Assembly: GCA_002395135.1 (NCBI GenBank)
Contig: DGWC01000107.1
Span: forward strand, 3,236 to 67,235
Length of the DNA: 64,000 nt
Source of the DNA: Prevotella sp. UBA4268
Lineage (GTDB): Bacteria > Bacteroidota > Bacteroidia > Bacteroidales > Bacteroidaceae
Reading direction: 5' to 3'
This document shows positions 10,396-18,770 of this stretch, piece by piece (within the stretch, counting starts at the first letter, position 1; every line of letters starts with the position of its first letter). The position numbers and the translations under genes were made by a program. The notes beneath the pieces are model-generated. The model did no database searches and was not told the origin of the DNA. It saw only the letters and a list, made by a program, of their open reading frames with translations.

Positions 10396-10445
10396 AGTGC
10401 TGCGCCAAAAGGCTTCGGCCCGTGCGCAGCACTGTTCTTTTATTT
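10396..10445 (+). terminator. Intrinsic terminator after tkt
   Basis: AGTGCTGCGC pairs with GCGCAGCACT around an 18-nt loop, followed by GTTCTTTTATTT. It lies between tkt and rpiB, so rpiB expression depends on read-through or its own promoter. Confidence 0.85.
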
Positions 10446-10461
10446 ACCTGTAATCTAAATA

Positions 10462-10902
10462 ATGATGGACGTAAAGACAGTAGGAATAGCCAGCGACCAC
10501 GCTGGATTCGCACTCAAACAATATGTCATTCAATACCTGAAAGAAAAGGGACTGGAGTATAAAGACTACGGCACCTACACGGAAGATTCGTGCGACTACA
10601 GCGATTTCGGTCATGCGCTGGCCAAAGGCATAGAAGACGGAGAAGTATATCCCGGTATTGCCATCTGCGGAAGCGGTGAAGGCATCAGCATGACACTCAA
10701 CAAGCACCAGCAGATTCGTGCCGGTTTGTGCTGGATACCAGAGATTGCTCATCTGATTCGCCAGCACAACAATGCCAACGTGTTGGTGATGCCAGGCCGT
10801 TTCATCGACAACGACATGGCGAAAAGTATCATGGACGAATTCTTCGCCACCGATTTTGAGGGAGGAAGACACCAGCGTCGTATCGACAAAATACCTCTCT
10901 GA
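10462..10902 (+). CDS. rpiB: Ribose-5-phosphate isomerase B
   Basis: A 146-residue enzyme of the RpiB/LacAB family that interconverts ribose 5-phosphate and ribulose 5-phosphate. Landmarks are GIASDHAGFALKQ at the N-terminus, the active-site segment AICGSGEGISMTLNK with its catalytic Cys, and RAGLCWIPEIAHLIRQHNNANVL. The start may be the first or second of two adjacent ATG codons. With transketolase immediately upstream it completes the non-oxidative pentose phosphate steps that dispose of pentoses taken up by this locus. A strong terminator follows. Confidence 0.96.
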   Translation: MMDVKTVGIASDHAGFALKQYVIQYLKEKGLEYKDYGTYTEDSCDYSDFGHALAKGIEDGEVYPGIAICGSGEGISMTLNKHQQIRAGLCWIPEIAHLIRQHNNANVLVMPGRFIDNDMAKSIMDEFFATDFEGGRHQRRIDKIPL

Positions 10903-10968
10903 AAGTAATCTATACGGGCTTTGTATACGCCGTAGTCACGTAACAAGCCCGATACATAAACATCTGTT

Positions 10969-11034
10969 CATGTCACCATGTTGTGAAAATGCCAGCAAAA
11001 TAGGAAGGCATTCAACATGGTGACATGTTTTTTT
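10969..11034 (+). terminator. Strong intrinsic terminator closing the pentose locus
   Basis: A 15-bp perfect stem (CATGTCACCATGTTG with CAACATGGTGACATG) encloses a second inner stem (AATGCC/GGCATT) and is followed by seven T residues. A weaker hairpin (GGGCTT/AAGCCC) lies just upstream at about 10912-10950. Confidence 0.93.
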
Positions 11035-11135
11035 CGAATAAGAGGCAAATATGTCCTTTATTTGAAAAAAATTGTAATTTCCGTGCAGTTTTTTGTGAAA
11101 AGTGGCGTCTATGTCAGTAGAGGCAGTATGTTTTG

Positions 11136-12824
11136 ATGGACATAGAAGAACTCATAGAGCGATGGCGACAAGGCGACGAGACTGCACTCGGAAGCCTATA
11201 TGGGGCATATCACCGACAAATGACGGGGATATGCCAACACATTGTGGGCAACCAACAAGTTGCAGAAGAATTGGCACATGATGCATTTCTTCTGGCTTTT
11301 GCCAAGATGAACCAATTGCACAACCCCAATCGCTTCGAGGCGTGGCTGAAAAGCATCACTACCAATGTGGCCCTGCGATATGTGCAACGGCATCATGAGC
11401 CTACAATGCTTTCGCTTTCCACACTCTCTGAAGAAGAACTGCCACATGAACCTGTTCCATCAGATGATAAGCCATTGCCGACAATGACACAACTGATGAC
11501 GGCTATTGAGGCTCTTCCCAATGGTTACGGGCAGGTGTTCAAGTTGGCAGTTATCCAAGAGATGACACACAAGGAAATAGCCGAAATCCTTGGCATTGCT
11601 GCCCACTCGTCATCCTCACAATTGTCAAGGGCAAAGAAAATGTTGCAGAAGTCACTTGCCCAGTATTGGTTGCTATGGCTCCTGCCGCTTCTGTTACCGT
11701 TGGGCATCTACCTATATAAAGCAGGGAAAACTATTGACGTGCCACATCCTGTAGTGATAAAACAAGACCACTTTAAATCAGACACCAGCCATGATGATAG
11801 AGAAACAACAACGACAGAACAAGTAATTCCTGCTACTCCAAAGACTACCCCACTCCATGTGGCTGTTGCTTCTGGCAAATATCTCCCTGTCGATAGTCTT
11901 CTCACTATCGACACGCTCCATTACGTAGCAGAAGAAACACGGCACACTGATTCAACAACCATCATACACGACGGACAACCGCTACCTGTCTTGCATCCAG
12001 ACAAGGGCACATATATCGCTGAAAGATACATAGAAAAGCCTGCGGAAGTAAAGCATCAGGTGAAAAAGTGGTCAGTTGATTTAGCATATAACGGCAGCAT
12101 GGGTGAAAAGAATGCTAATCGTCCGCATGTGTTCACAGAGACAGAAATGACAGGCATAACAAGTGAGATACCACGTGTACGTTCCTTTGAAAGATGGAGC
12201 GATTATGCAGAAGCATTACAGAGCAGAACTCTGGATGTTGATGATAAGACTTATCAAACCATACTGAAGATTGCACAACGCAATGCCGCACGGCCAGTTT
12301 CTGACAAGATAGAGCGCAATACACACCACCATATGCCTACCACCTTCTCTTTGGCATTGAAGTACAAACTGAATAATCGCGTTGCTATTGAAACCGGTTT
12401 GAGTTATAGTCGTCTCAAGTCGGAATCTGAAATAGGCACACGTGGTAGTGCCATTCACGAGCAACAAGCCATCCACTATCTCGGCATACCTTTGAAAGGT
12501 ACATATCATATATATCAAGTTGGGCGATGGAACCTCTACGAAAGTCTCGGTGCTAAGTTGGAGATACCAGTCTATGCACCATCCAATACCAGTTATTATG
12601 TCGACGGCACGCAGGAAATCAGCAACAAGACCACAATCCACGTTCCATTACAATGGTCGGTCGGCACGGGACTTGGCTTGCAGTACAACTTTACGCCCGA
12701 TATCGGCATCTTTGCAGAACCGAGTTTGCAATACTACACACCAACTGGCAGCGACATAGAAACCTTCCACACGGAACATACATTCACATTCTCGTTGCCT
12801 TTAGGAATCCGCATAACGTGGTAA
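11136..12824 (+). CDS. ECF-type sigma factor fused to a transmembrane helix and an outer-membrane-type beta-barrel
   Basis: A single 562-residue frame with four parts. Residues 10-85 match sigma region 2 (AEELAHDAFLLAFAKMN, FEAWLKSITTNVALRYVQRH). Residues 115-175 match region 4 (IEALPNGYGQVFKLAVIQ, HKEIAEILGI, SSSQLSRAKKML). Residues 177-196 are one hydrophobic helix (YWLLWLLPLLLPLGIYLY). A Thr/Pro/Asp-rich linker of about 110 residues follows, then residues 311-562 have the alternating strands of an 8-stranded PorT/OmpA-like barrel ending in an aromatic residue (GIRITW). The topology would place the sigma domain in the cytoplasm and the barrel in the outer membrane. No frameshift is needed anywhere. 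Start taken at ATG 11136, since the in-frame codon before it is TTG. No separate anti-sigma gene is adjacent. Confidence 0.85.
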   Translation: MDIEELIERWRQGDETALGSLYGAYHRQMTGICQHIVGNQQVAEELAHDAFLLAFAKMNQLHNPNRFEAWLKSITTNVALRYVQRHHEPTMLSLSTLSEEELPHEPVPSDDKPLPTMTQLMTAIEALPNGYGQVFKLAVIQEMTHKEIAEILGIAAHSSSSQLSRAKKMLQKSLAQYWLLWLLPLLLPLGIYLYKAGKTIDVPHPVVIKQDHFKSDTSHDDRETTTTEQVIPATPKTTPLHVAVASGKYLPVDSLLTIDTLHYVAEETRHTDSTTIIHDGQPLPVLHPDKGTYIAERYIEKPAEVKHQVKKWSVDLAYNGSMGEKNANRPHVFTETEMTGITSEIPRVRSFERWSDYAEALQSRTLDVDDKTYQTILKIAQRNAARPVSDKIERNTHHHMPTTFSLALKYKLNNRVAIETGLSYSRLKSESEIGTRGSAIHEQQAIHYLGIPLKGTYHIYQVGRWNLYESLGAKLEIPVYAPSNTSYYVDGTQEISNKTTIHVPLQWSVGTGLGLQYNFTPDIGIFAEPSLQYYTPTGSDIETFHTEHTFTFSLPLGIRITW

Positions 12825-12901
12825 TATCCCATCCCGAATCATGCAGTCTTTTCTTGTTTGGTGGTATCTATCACTTTAGAGAAACAAAACAAGAAAAGAT
12901 T

Positions 12902-13693
12902 ATGCAACATCGACATCTGAACCGTAAACAATACTTCTATGAGTTGTCAAACACAGCCCGCGAGTTCTACATGGAATATCTGGCAACATATATCACTCTG
13001 ACATCAGAAACCTGCATACTGGAAATAGGTTGTGGCGAGGGTGGCAATCTGCTTCCATTTGCTGAAAAGGGTTGTCGGGTGACAGGTATGGATATTTGCC
13101 AAGTGCGTATCAACGAGGCACGTACCTTCTTTGCACAATGTCATCAACGAGGAACTTTCATCTGCAAGGATTTCCTTCTTGCAGATAAGACAACAAACGA
13201 TGAAGAACGATACGACCTCATACTTGTTCACGATGTTATAGAGCATATTGCCCCCTCTTGCAAACGGGAGTTTTTTCTTCACGTCAAGGGTTTCCTGAGA
13301 GTGCGAGGCATCGTGTTCTTCGGCTTTCCTGTCTGGCAGAACCCCTTCGGCGGCCATCAGCAGATTAGCGTTGGACTTACCTCAAAACTTCCTTTCGTGC
13401 ATCTGATGCCCAAGCCAATCTATCGAACCATGTTGAAGTTGAGCGGAAATACAAGCGACACCATTAACGAATTGATTGACATCCGAGCCTCACGTATGAC
13501 TATAGAACATTTCGAACAATTGACTTTGGAAACTGGATATACCATCTGCCGGCGCATGCTTTGGCTCATCAACCCACACTACAAGCAGAAGTTCCACATA
13601 AATCCCCGCCGCCTGTGGGCTTTCTTTGCCAACATTCGATTTCTTCGCAACTTCTATACTACATCAGCGTGGTATTTACTTCGTCTATCATAA
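12902..13693 (+). CDS. Class I SAM-dependent methyltransferase
   Basis: A 263-residue protein with the SAM-binding motif LEIGCGEGGNLLPF, the acidic second motif VTGMDICQVRI and the post-motif DLILVHDVIEHI. The C-terminal half (FPVWQNPFGGHQQ onward) is the extended domain seen in small-molecule or lipid/glycan methyltransferases. Substrate is unknown. I start at ATG 12902, 77 bp after the sigma-barrel gene; the open frame runs further upstream only because it overlaps that gene. The close spacing on the same strand suggests co-transcription with the sigma-barrel gene, but no functional link can be shown. Confidence 0.83.
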   Translation: MQHRHLNRKQYFYELSNTAREFYMEYLATYITLTSETCILEIGCGEGGNLLPFAEKGCRVTGMDICQVRINEARTFFAQCHQRGTFICKDFLLADKTTNDEERYDLILVHDVIEHIAPSCKREFFLHVKGFLRVRGIVFFGFPVWQNPFGGHQQISVGLTSKLPFVHLMPKPIYRTMLKLSGNTSDTINELIDIRASRMTIEHFEQLTLETGYTICRRMLWLINPHYKQKFHINPRRLWAFFANIRFLRNFYTTSAWYLLRLS

Positions 13694-13754
13694 ATATAAT
13701 CAGTAATCCACCCACCGATGTCATCGCAACGTGTCGTTGATGATGGCGGAACAA

Positions 13755-14175
13755 AGCAATTCATGTGCTTGAAATTGTCAAGGAAAATCCGAGTTTTGCC
13801 TCTCATACGGGCGATGTTGGTCAAAGACGACCCATTGGAAGTGAAATACGAGAGTATCGAGACATATTTCGCAACTTGTTGATTAATAATTAATTACAAC
13901 GAAAGAGGTTTATTCTTATACGATGAAATCAGATTTTTGCAGAAAAAAGCATAGTTTTTGAGGTGCAAAAACATATATTTTGAGGTGCGAAACCATAGTT
14001 TTTGGACAGTAAAACCATAGTTTTTAAAGGTCAAAAGCATAGGTTTTGCGAGTCGAAACGTGCGTCTCGGTAATGAATCTTTACGTTTTCGTGTTTTCAA
14101 AGTCCATTTTACACAAATTCCATTTCTATTTTGAGCAAAATCGCCGACATTGTTTTGTCACAATTTATCCAATTT
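13755..14175. repeat. Dispersed intergenic repeat, copy A, with five tandem 22-bp units
   Basis: About 420 bp that align end to end with 44843-45258. The core (13943-14052) is five contiguous 22-bp units of the form GnAAAAcCATAGtTTTTGaGGT, each with AAAA/TTTT arms around CATAG or CTATG. A 27-nt block at 14033-14059 is identical in both copies, and homology continues on both sides. Present between a methyltransferase and a lipoprotein gene on the same strand. An open frame of 68 codons (13894-14100, -) covers the core, starts with TTG and is probably fortuitous. Confidence 0.85.
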
Positions 14176-14329
14176 TTCAACCCTCTTTTGGATCCGAAAA
14201 ACCACATCGGAACAACTCCCCCAATCACTTATTCCACTACACCACCCCATTAAATCTTCAATGAAAGATTGTCGAAGAAGTCTTTCAAATAAAACTACGA
14301 ATAAGTTTCCTTATTAAAAGAATAATGTG

Positions 14330-14337
14330 TAATTTTG
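14330..14337 (+). promoter_or_regulatory. -7 box (TAATTTTG) of the WG-repeat lipoprotein gene
   Basis: Matches TAnnTTTG 34 bp before the start codon; the upstream box is only TTTC-like. Confidence 0.55.
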
Positions 14338-14371
14338 CAAATGTATTAGATAACGACAATTTATTCGAAAT

Positions 14372-15517
14372 ATGAACAAAGCAATAATCCTCATATTTGC
14401 GGCCTTGTTGACGATTAGTTGTGTTTGTCGTCAGGAAACAGCAAGCGAAGAAAAGGGAGATAAAGTTAATTCCTTTTATATCACCAACGACACGCTGACG
14501 CTTGAACCCGTGAATGGTGACTGCATGACACCATATCCTTTTGGATTCCAAAAGTCCCTTGCTGATTACCGGAAAGATTTTTCTTTCCTTAAAGAGAATA
14601 AGACCTCTGATTATCAATGCGTTCATAACTACTATACATTTAGCAGTCAAGATAATCAGATCATCCTTCAGGAATTAATAGAAGATGATCCGATCCATAC
14701 AGTCATTTATGCCAATATTACAGATCCTCGGATTGTCTTGAAGTCGGGAATTCATGTGGGTGAGACCAAAGACAGTGTTCTGAGCAAACTGCACATGAAG
14801 AAAGAATTCCCCAATTTCCGCGTGTTGATTACAGGCCTTTATCCAACTGAGGGCAAGACATACTTTTATTTCGACAAAGATACGCTGAACCGTATCAAGA
14901 TATTGTCTGAAGAAAGTGCTATTCAGAACCCTGAACCCTGCGGCTTTATAGAGGCAGGCAGGTGCCGAGGATGGAAAGGCAAGAAACTGTTTGCCGCTAA
15001 AGGAGCAGAATTTCTCAAACCTATATGTTATCTGAACGAACAGGGCGATACCATTGTACCCTACGGCAAATATGAATATTGCGGATTTGACTCGATAGCC
15101 CCTATTGGCATTGTGGCGGAACCTCATTATGGAATCGTTATGATTAATAACAAAGGCGAGAAGATATTCAAGGTGATGACGATAGACAATTTCCAGGCAG
15201 ATGACGTCCATGAAGGACTCTACCGAATCTTAGACGATGAGGGAAAGATTGGCTATGCCGATACCTTGGGCAATGTAGTCATAAAGCCTCAATTCCAGTG
15301 TGCATTGCCGTTTGAGGGTGGTAGTGCACGCGTGGCCTATCATGGCAAGAAGAACGATATGGATGAGCATGGCGAATGGGAAAGCGACGAGTGGTTCTAT
15401 ATCGACAAGAATGGCCAGCGGTTGGATATCCCGCAAAACAAGCAGAAATGTCTGAATGGTATTGAGTATTTGTTAGTTTCACCTTTCCTTTTTATAAAGC
15501 ACTTGCTATTCCCGTAA
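14372..15517 (+). CDS. WG-repeat lipoprotein
   Basis: A 381-residue protein with a lipoprotein signal (IFAALLTISC, Cys at about residue 17), so probably membrane-anchored. The C-terminal half has degenerate WG/KWG-like repeats: KYEYCGFDSIAPIG, YGIVMINNKGEKIF, GKIGYADTLGNVVIKPQFQCALPF and a last unit with DEWFYIDKNGQ. The N-terminal half (residues 35-190) is not recognised. WG-repeat proteins are common in Bacteroidota and mostly of unknown function. The gene stands alone between the dispersed repeat and the rnf operon, which is on the other strand. Confidence 0.7.
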   Translation: MNKAIILIFAALLTISCVCRQETASEEKGDKVNSFYITNDTLTLEPVNGDCMTPYPFGFQKSLADYRKDFSFLKENKTSDYQCVHNYYTFSSQDNQIILQELIEDDPIHTVIYANITDPRIVLKSGIHVGETKDSVLSKLHMKKEFPNFRVLITGLYPTEGKTYFYFDKDTLNRIKILSEESAIQNPEPCGFIEAGRCRGWKGKKLFAAKGAEFLKPICYLNEQGDTIVPYGKYEYCGFDSIAPIGIVAEPHYGIVMINNKGEKIFKVMTIDNFQADDVHEGLYRILDDEGKIGYADTLGNVVIKPQFQCALPFEGGSARVAYHGKKNDMDEHGEWESDEWFYIDKNGQRLDIPQNKQKCLNGIEYLLVSPFLFIKHLLFP

Positions 15518-15726
15518 TGAACAGGTGACGGTGAAGTCTAACTTTTAGGGTTCACTTCAACCCGTTCACATGGCAAGCGATATCGAATTCACGTTAATTA
15601 AACGTGAGTTGGGTGAATTTAGTATTGCGTTGTGATACCTGTTCTGTCAAAATTCAGTTTTTATGATTTAGTGTTTTCAAACCCGATTTCACCCATTTAT
15701 TGTGTTTCTATTATGTCTTAATCAAA

Positions 15727-15768
15727 ATCAAGACCTATGCCTTGGAACTTCAAAGCACAGGTCTTGAT
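15727..15768. terminator. Hairpin between the WG lipoprotein gene and rnfA
   Basis: ATCAAGACCTATGC and GCACAGGTCTTGAT pair at 13 of 14 positions around a 14-nt loop. Read on the - strand the stem is followed by TTTGATT, so it probably ends the rnf operon. The rest of 15518-15860 holds nested inverted repeats (CACGTT/AACGTG near 15593-15609, AATTCAC/GTGAATT around them) and no gene that I can support. Confidence 0.65.
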
Positions 15769-15860
15769 GATTAGATGTTATAGTATTGCTAATAAAAACC
15801 TTAACCCCAAGACCATAGAAGATGAGTTCTCGCTGTGCGCTTGGGATATTAAAGGTAGGG

Positions 15861-16463
15861 TTAGTCGATGCCGAAGAGAACCTTCAAGCCTCCGTCAACA
15901 CCGGAGAATCCCATGAATGCGAGACTCAGCAGACCTGCTGTGATCAGCACGATGGCCGTACCCTGCATGCCTTTGGGAATCTTCACCAGCGTCATCTGCT
16001 CACGAATGCCGGCAAATACAGTGAGTGCCAGTCCGAAACCGATGGCTGTTGAGAATGCATAAACGATGCTCGACAGCAAAGAGAAATCCTTTTGGATGAC
16101 CAAGATGGCCACACCCAGCACGGCGCAGTTGGTGGTAATCAAGGGCAGGAAGATGCCAAGCGCCTGATACAAAGCCGGTGAAACCTTTTTGAGAACAATC
16201 TCCACCATCTGCACCAGCGACGCGATCACGAGGATGAACACGATGGTTTGCAGATATTGAAGGCCGAACACATTCAACACATAATACTGTATCAGATAGG
16301 TTACGATGGTAGCCAGAGTCATCACAAATGCAACAGCGGCAGACATTCCCAGCGAAGTGCTGATCTTCTGCGACACACCAAGGAATGGGCAGATACCGAG
16401 GAACTGCGACAAGATGATGTTGTTGACGAATATTGCTGATATAAAGATTAATACGTATTCCAT
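15861..16463 (-). CDS. rnfA: Rnf complex subunit RnfA
   Basis: A 200-residue integral membrane protein with about six helices, last gene of the rnf operon. The N-terminus (EYVLIFISAIFVNNIILSQF) and LGICPFLGVSQK are characteristic of RnfA/NqrE. It forms, with RnfE, the membrane core that carries electrons across the bilayer and is related to NqrE/NqrD of the Na+-pumping NADH:quinone reductase. Gap to rnfE is 47 bp. Full length. Confidence 0.95.
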   Translation of the reverse strand: MEYVLIFISAIFVNNIILSQFLGICPFLGVSQKISTSLGMSAAVAFVMTLATIVTYLIQYYVLNVFGLQYLQTIVFILVIASLVQMVEIVLKKVSPALYQALGIFLPLITTNCAVLGVAILVIQKDFSLLSSIVYAFSTAIGFGLALTVFAGIREQMTLVKIPKGMQGTAIVLITAGLLSLAFMGFSGVDGGLKVLFGID

Positions 16464-16510
16464 AATAATTCAATGTTTGATGGTTATAATGTTAACGTGA
16501 TCATGTTTTA

Positions 16511-17092
16511 TCAGTTTCTGATCTTATTGATGACTGCAACGAGGAAACCCAGTGTGATGAATGCTCCCGGAGGCAGCACAAACATCAGCATGTTATATGT
16601 CTCTGGCAGCAAGGTGATGCCGAAGACAGATCCGCCACCCAGCAACTCGCGACAAATGCCAAGCAAAGTAAGGCCGAGAGTGAATCCAAGGCCGATTCCA
16701 ATACCGTCCATCAGACTGGCCAAGGCCCCGTTCTTGGCGGCAAAAGCCTCTGCGCGGCCGAGAATGATACAGTTAACCACGATAAGAGGGATGAACAGGC
16801 CGAGCGATGCATACACATCGGGCACGTAAGCCTGCATCACCATCTGGAGCAAAGTAACAAACGATGCGATCACCACGATGAAGACAGGGATTCTCACCTT
16901 GTCGGGCGTGAGGTTTTTAATCAGGGAAATCACCACGTTTGAGCATATAAGCACAAACATAGTGGCAAGTCCCATGGCCAAACCGTTGTTTGCACTTGTT
17001 GTAGTGGCCAGTGTAGGACACATACCGAGCATCAGTACGAAGGTTGGATTCTCCTTGACGATGCCATTCTTAATAATATTCAGATAGTTCAT
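16511..17092 (-). CDS. rnfE: Rnf complex subunit RnfE
   Basis: A 193-residue membrane protein with about six helices, homologous to RnfA and NqrD. Recognised by NGIVKENPTFVLMLGMCPTLA near the N-terminus and VNCIILGRAEAFAAKNG in the middle. Its start codon overlaps the rnfG stop by 4 bp (ATGA), so translation is coupled. The gene pair rnfE-rnfA encodes the two pseudo-symmetric core subunits. Confidence 0.95.
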   Translation of the reverse strand: MNYLNIIKNGIVKENPTFVLMLGMCPTLATTTSANNGLAMGLATMFVLICSNVVISLIKNLTPDKVRIPVFIVVIASFVTLLQMVMQAYVPDVYASLGLFIPLIVVNCIILGRAEAFAAKNGALASLMDGIGIGLGFTLGLTLLGICRELLGGGSVFGITLLPETYNMLMFVLPPGAFITLGFLVAVINKIRN

Positions 17093-17718
17093 TCTTTACT
17101 TCCTCCCTTTTTTGTGGCACCGGTTTCACCATCCACGGGTGTAGCCTTGAACGCCTTATATGCATTGTTTACTGCTAACAGGAAAGCCCTGCTGGTAATC
17201 GTTGACGCGGTAATGGCATCAACCTGACCACCATCTTTTGACACAACCAATTCCTCTGCGGGATTCTTTCCTATAATATCGCCTTTGGCTCCTTTCTGGA
17301 ACCATTTGTCAGCCTTGGCTCCCAAACCCGGAGTCTCTGCATGTTCAAGAAGTGTATATCCCAGGATATTGCCCTGAGCATCGAAGCCAACGAGGATTTT
17401 CAGGTCGCCACCGAAACCGCTTGTGGTGCTTTCCACGGCAGCCCCGAGGTCGTTTTTCTGAGCGTCCTGCGTCTGGTAGATAATATAAGTCATTTCTTTT
17501 CCTTTGGAATCATTTTGCTTCACCGTGTCGGTTTTGGCAACGTTGAGTTCACCTCCACCCATCACAGCCTTGATACCATCGGCAAGTGTCTTCTCTTTCT
17601 GAAGTGCTATCGGTCCCTCAGTCACATGGTTCACATAAGCAAGAATGCATCCAGTGATGACGGCCACGCCTGTGAGCACCAGCACCATATTAGTTACAGA
17701 TGATTTAAGTTTTTCCAT
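17089..17718 (-). CDS. rnfG: Rnf complex subunit RnfG (covalent FMN protein)
   Basis: A 209-residue protein with one N-terminal membrane helix (MVLVLTGVAVITGCILAYV) and a periplasmic FMN-binding domain. The segment GFGGDLKILVGFD and the attachment region AITASTITSRAF, where flavin links to a Thr in the related SGATxTS motif, are both present. The C-terminus is Lys/Gly-rich. It overlaps rnfE by 4 bp and follows rnfD by 12 bp. Confidence 0.94.
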   Translation of the reverse strand: MEKLKSSVTNMVLVLTGVAVITGCILAYVNHVTEGPIALQKEKTLADGIKAVMGGGELNVAKTDTVKQNDSKGKEMTYIIYQTQDAQKNDLGAAVESTTSGFGGDLKILVGFDAQGNILGYTLLEHAETPGLGAKADKWFQKGAKGDIIGKNPAEELVVSKDGGQVDAITASTITSRAFLLAVNNAYKAFKATPVDGETGATKKGGSKE

Positions 17719-17730
17719 ATTTCTGTCCTC

Positions 17731-18732
17731 CTATTTCTTTGCCGGAACCTCGCCGAAGCGCTTTGGCTTGATGTAAGTATTGATAATTGGAGTGAACGCA
17801 TTCATGATCAGAATGGCAAACGACATACCTTCGGGATAAGAACCCCAGTTACGGATGACCACGGTGAGCACTCCGATGGCAACACCATAGATGAGTTGTC
17901 CCTTGCCGGTCATAGGTGAGGTGACGTAATCGGTAGCCATAAAGATGGCACCGAGCATCAGACCACCCGTGAGAATCTCTGCGAACGGATCAGCATAGAC
18001 AGGATTAGCCAGATGGAGAAGTCCGCTGAGCACGAATACGGTGGCGATGATGCTCACTGGTATGTGCCATGTGATGATCTTCTTCCAGAGCATATAAACG
18101 AGACCGAGCAACAATGCCAGTGCGCAAACCTCACCGATGGTGCCAAGACCACCTGTGGGATTAGAGCCCAGAAGCAGGTGTGTTGCCGATGGTAACTGGT
18201 CGAGCAGCGATGCGTCGCCCGACTTAATGGCTTGCTTCATGATGGCAAGCGGCGTGGCTCCTGTCTCTGCATCGAGATAACTGGTGAGTTGTCCGGCCAC
18301 CGGCCAGGACGTCATCTGTGCAGGGAAACTGATCAGAAGGAATGCGCGACCCAGCAATGCCGGGTTGAAAATGTTATTTCCTAATCCGCCAAACGACATC
18401 TTGCCGACACCGATGGCGAAGAGTGCGCCTACGATGATGATCCATATTGGAAGATTCGACGGGAGGTTGAATCCCAGAAGCAGACCAGTGAGAATGGCAC
18501 TGCCGTCACATATAGAGAGGTTTTCTCTCTTCATAATAAATTTTGCAATTGCCCACTCGAAGAATACACAGGCAATTACACTCGTGGCAAGCACAATGGC
18601 AGAGCCAAGTCCAAAATAGAACAACGATACCAGCAGTGCGGGTATGAGTGCGATGATCACACCATACATATTCTTCTCCACACTATCCGTACCATGTGCA
18701 TGCGGTGATAATGATACGATTAATTTTCCCAT
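17731..18732 (-). CDS. rnfD: Rnf complex subunit RnfD
   Basis: A 333-residue membrane protein with about 9-10 helices, homologous to NqrB. It starts LIVSLSPHAHG, as in other RnfD proteins (SSPH), and contains the FMN-attachment motif ETGATPLAIM near residue 155 and NPALLGRAFLLISFP. The subunit holds a covalent flavin and takes part in ion translocation. Twelve bp separate it from rnfG and 38 bp from rnfC. Confidence 0.95.
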   Translation of the reverse strand: MGKLIVSLSPHAHGTDSVEKNMYGVIIALIPALLVSLFYFGLGSAIVLATSVIACVFFEWAIAKFIMKRENLSICDGSAILTGLLLGFNLPSNLPIWIIIVGALFAIGVGKMSFGGLGNNIFNPALLGRAFLLISFPAQMTSWPVAGQLTSYLDAETGATPLAIMKQAIKSGDASLLDQLPSATHLLLGSNPTGGLGTIGEVCALALLLGLVYMLWKKIITWHIPVSIIATVFVLSGLLHLANPVYADPFAEILTGGLMLGAIFMATDYVTSPMTGKGQLIYGVAIGVLTVVIRNWGSYPEGMSFAILIMNAFTPIINTYIKPKRFGEVPAKK

Positions 18733-18770
18733 TATATCTTAATTTGAGAATGAACGATTAAAGATTATAG

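Noticed and set aside
12653..12901. Upstream extension of the methyltransferase frame
   Set aside because: It would overlap the sigma-barrel gene by 170 bp and has no family similarity before the ATG at 12902.
13943..14052. Tandem 22-bp units as a CRISPR array
   Set aside because: The units are contiguous with no spacers, are degenerate, and no cas genes are present.
13894..14100. 68-codon - strand frame in repeat copy A as a protein gene
   Set aside because: TTG start, no promoter in position, composed mostly of tandem low-complexity units, and changes between copies do not favour third codon positions. Kept only as a finding to test.
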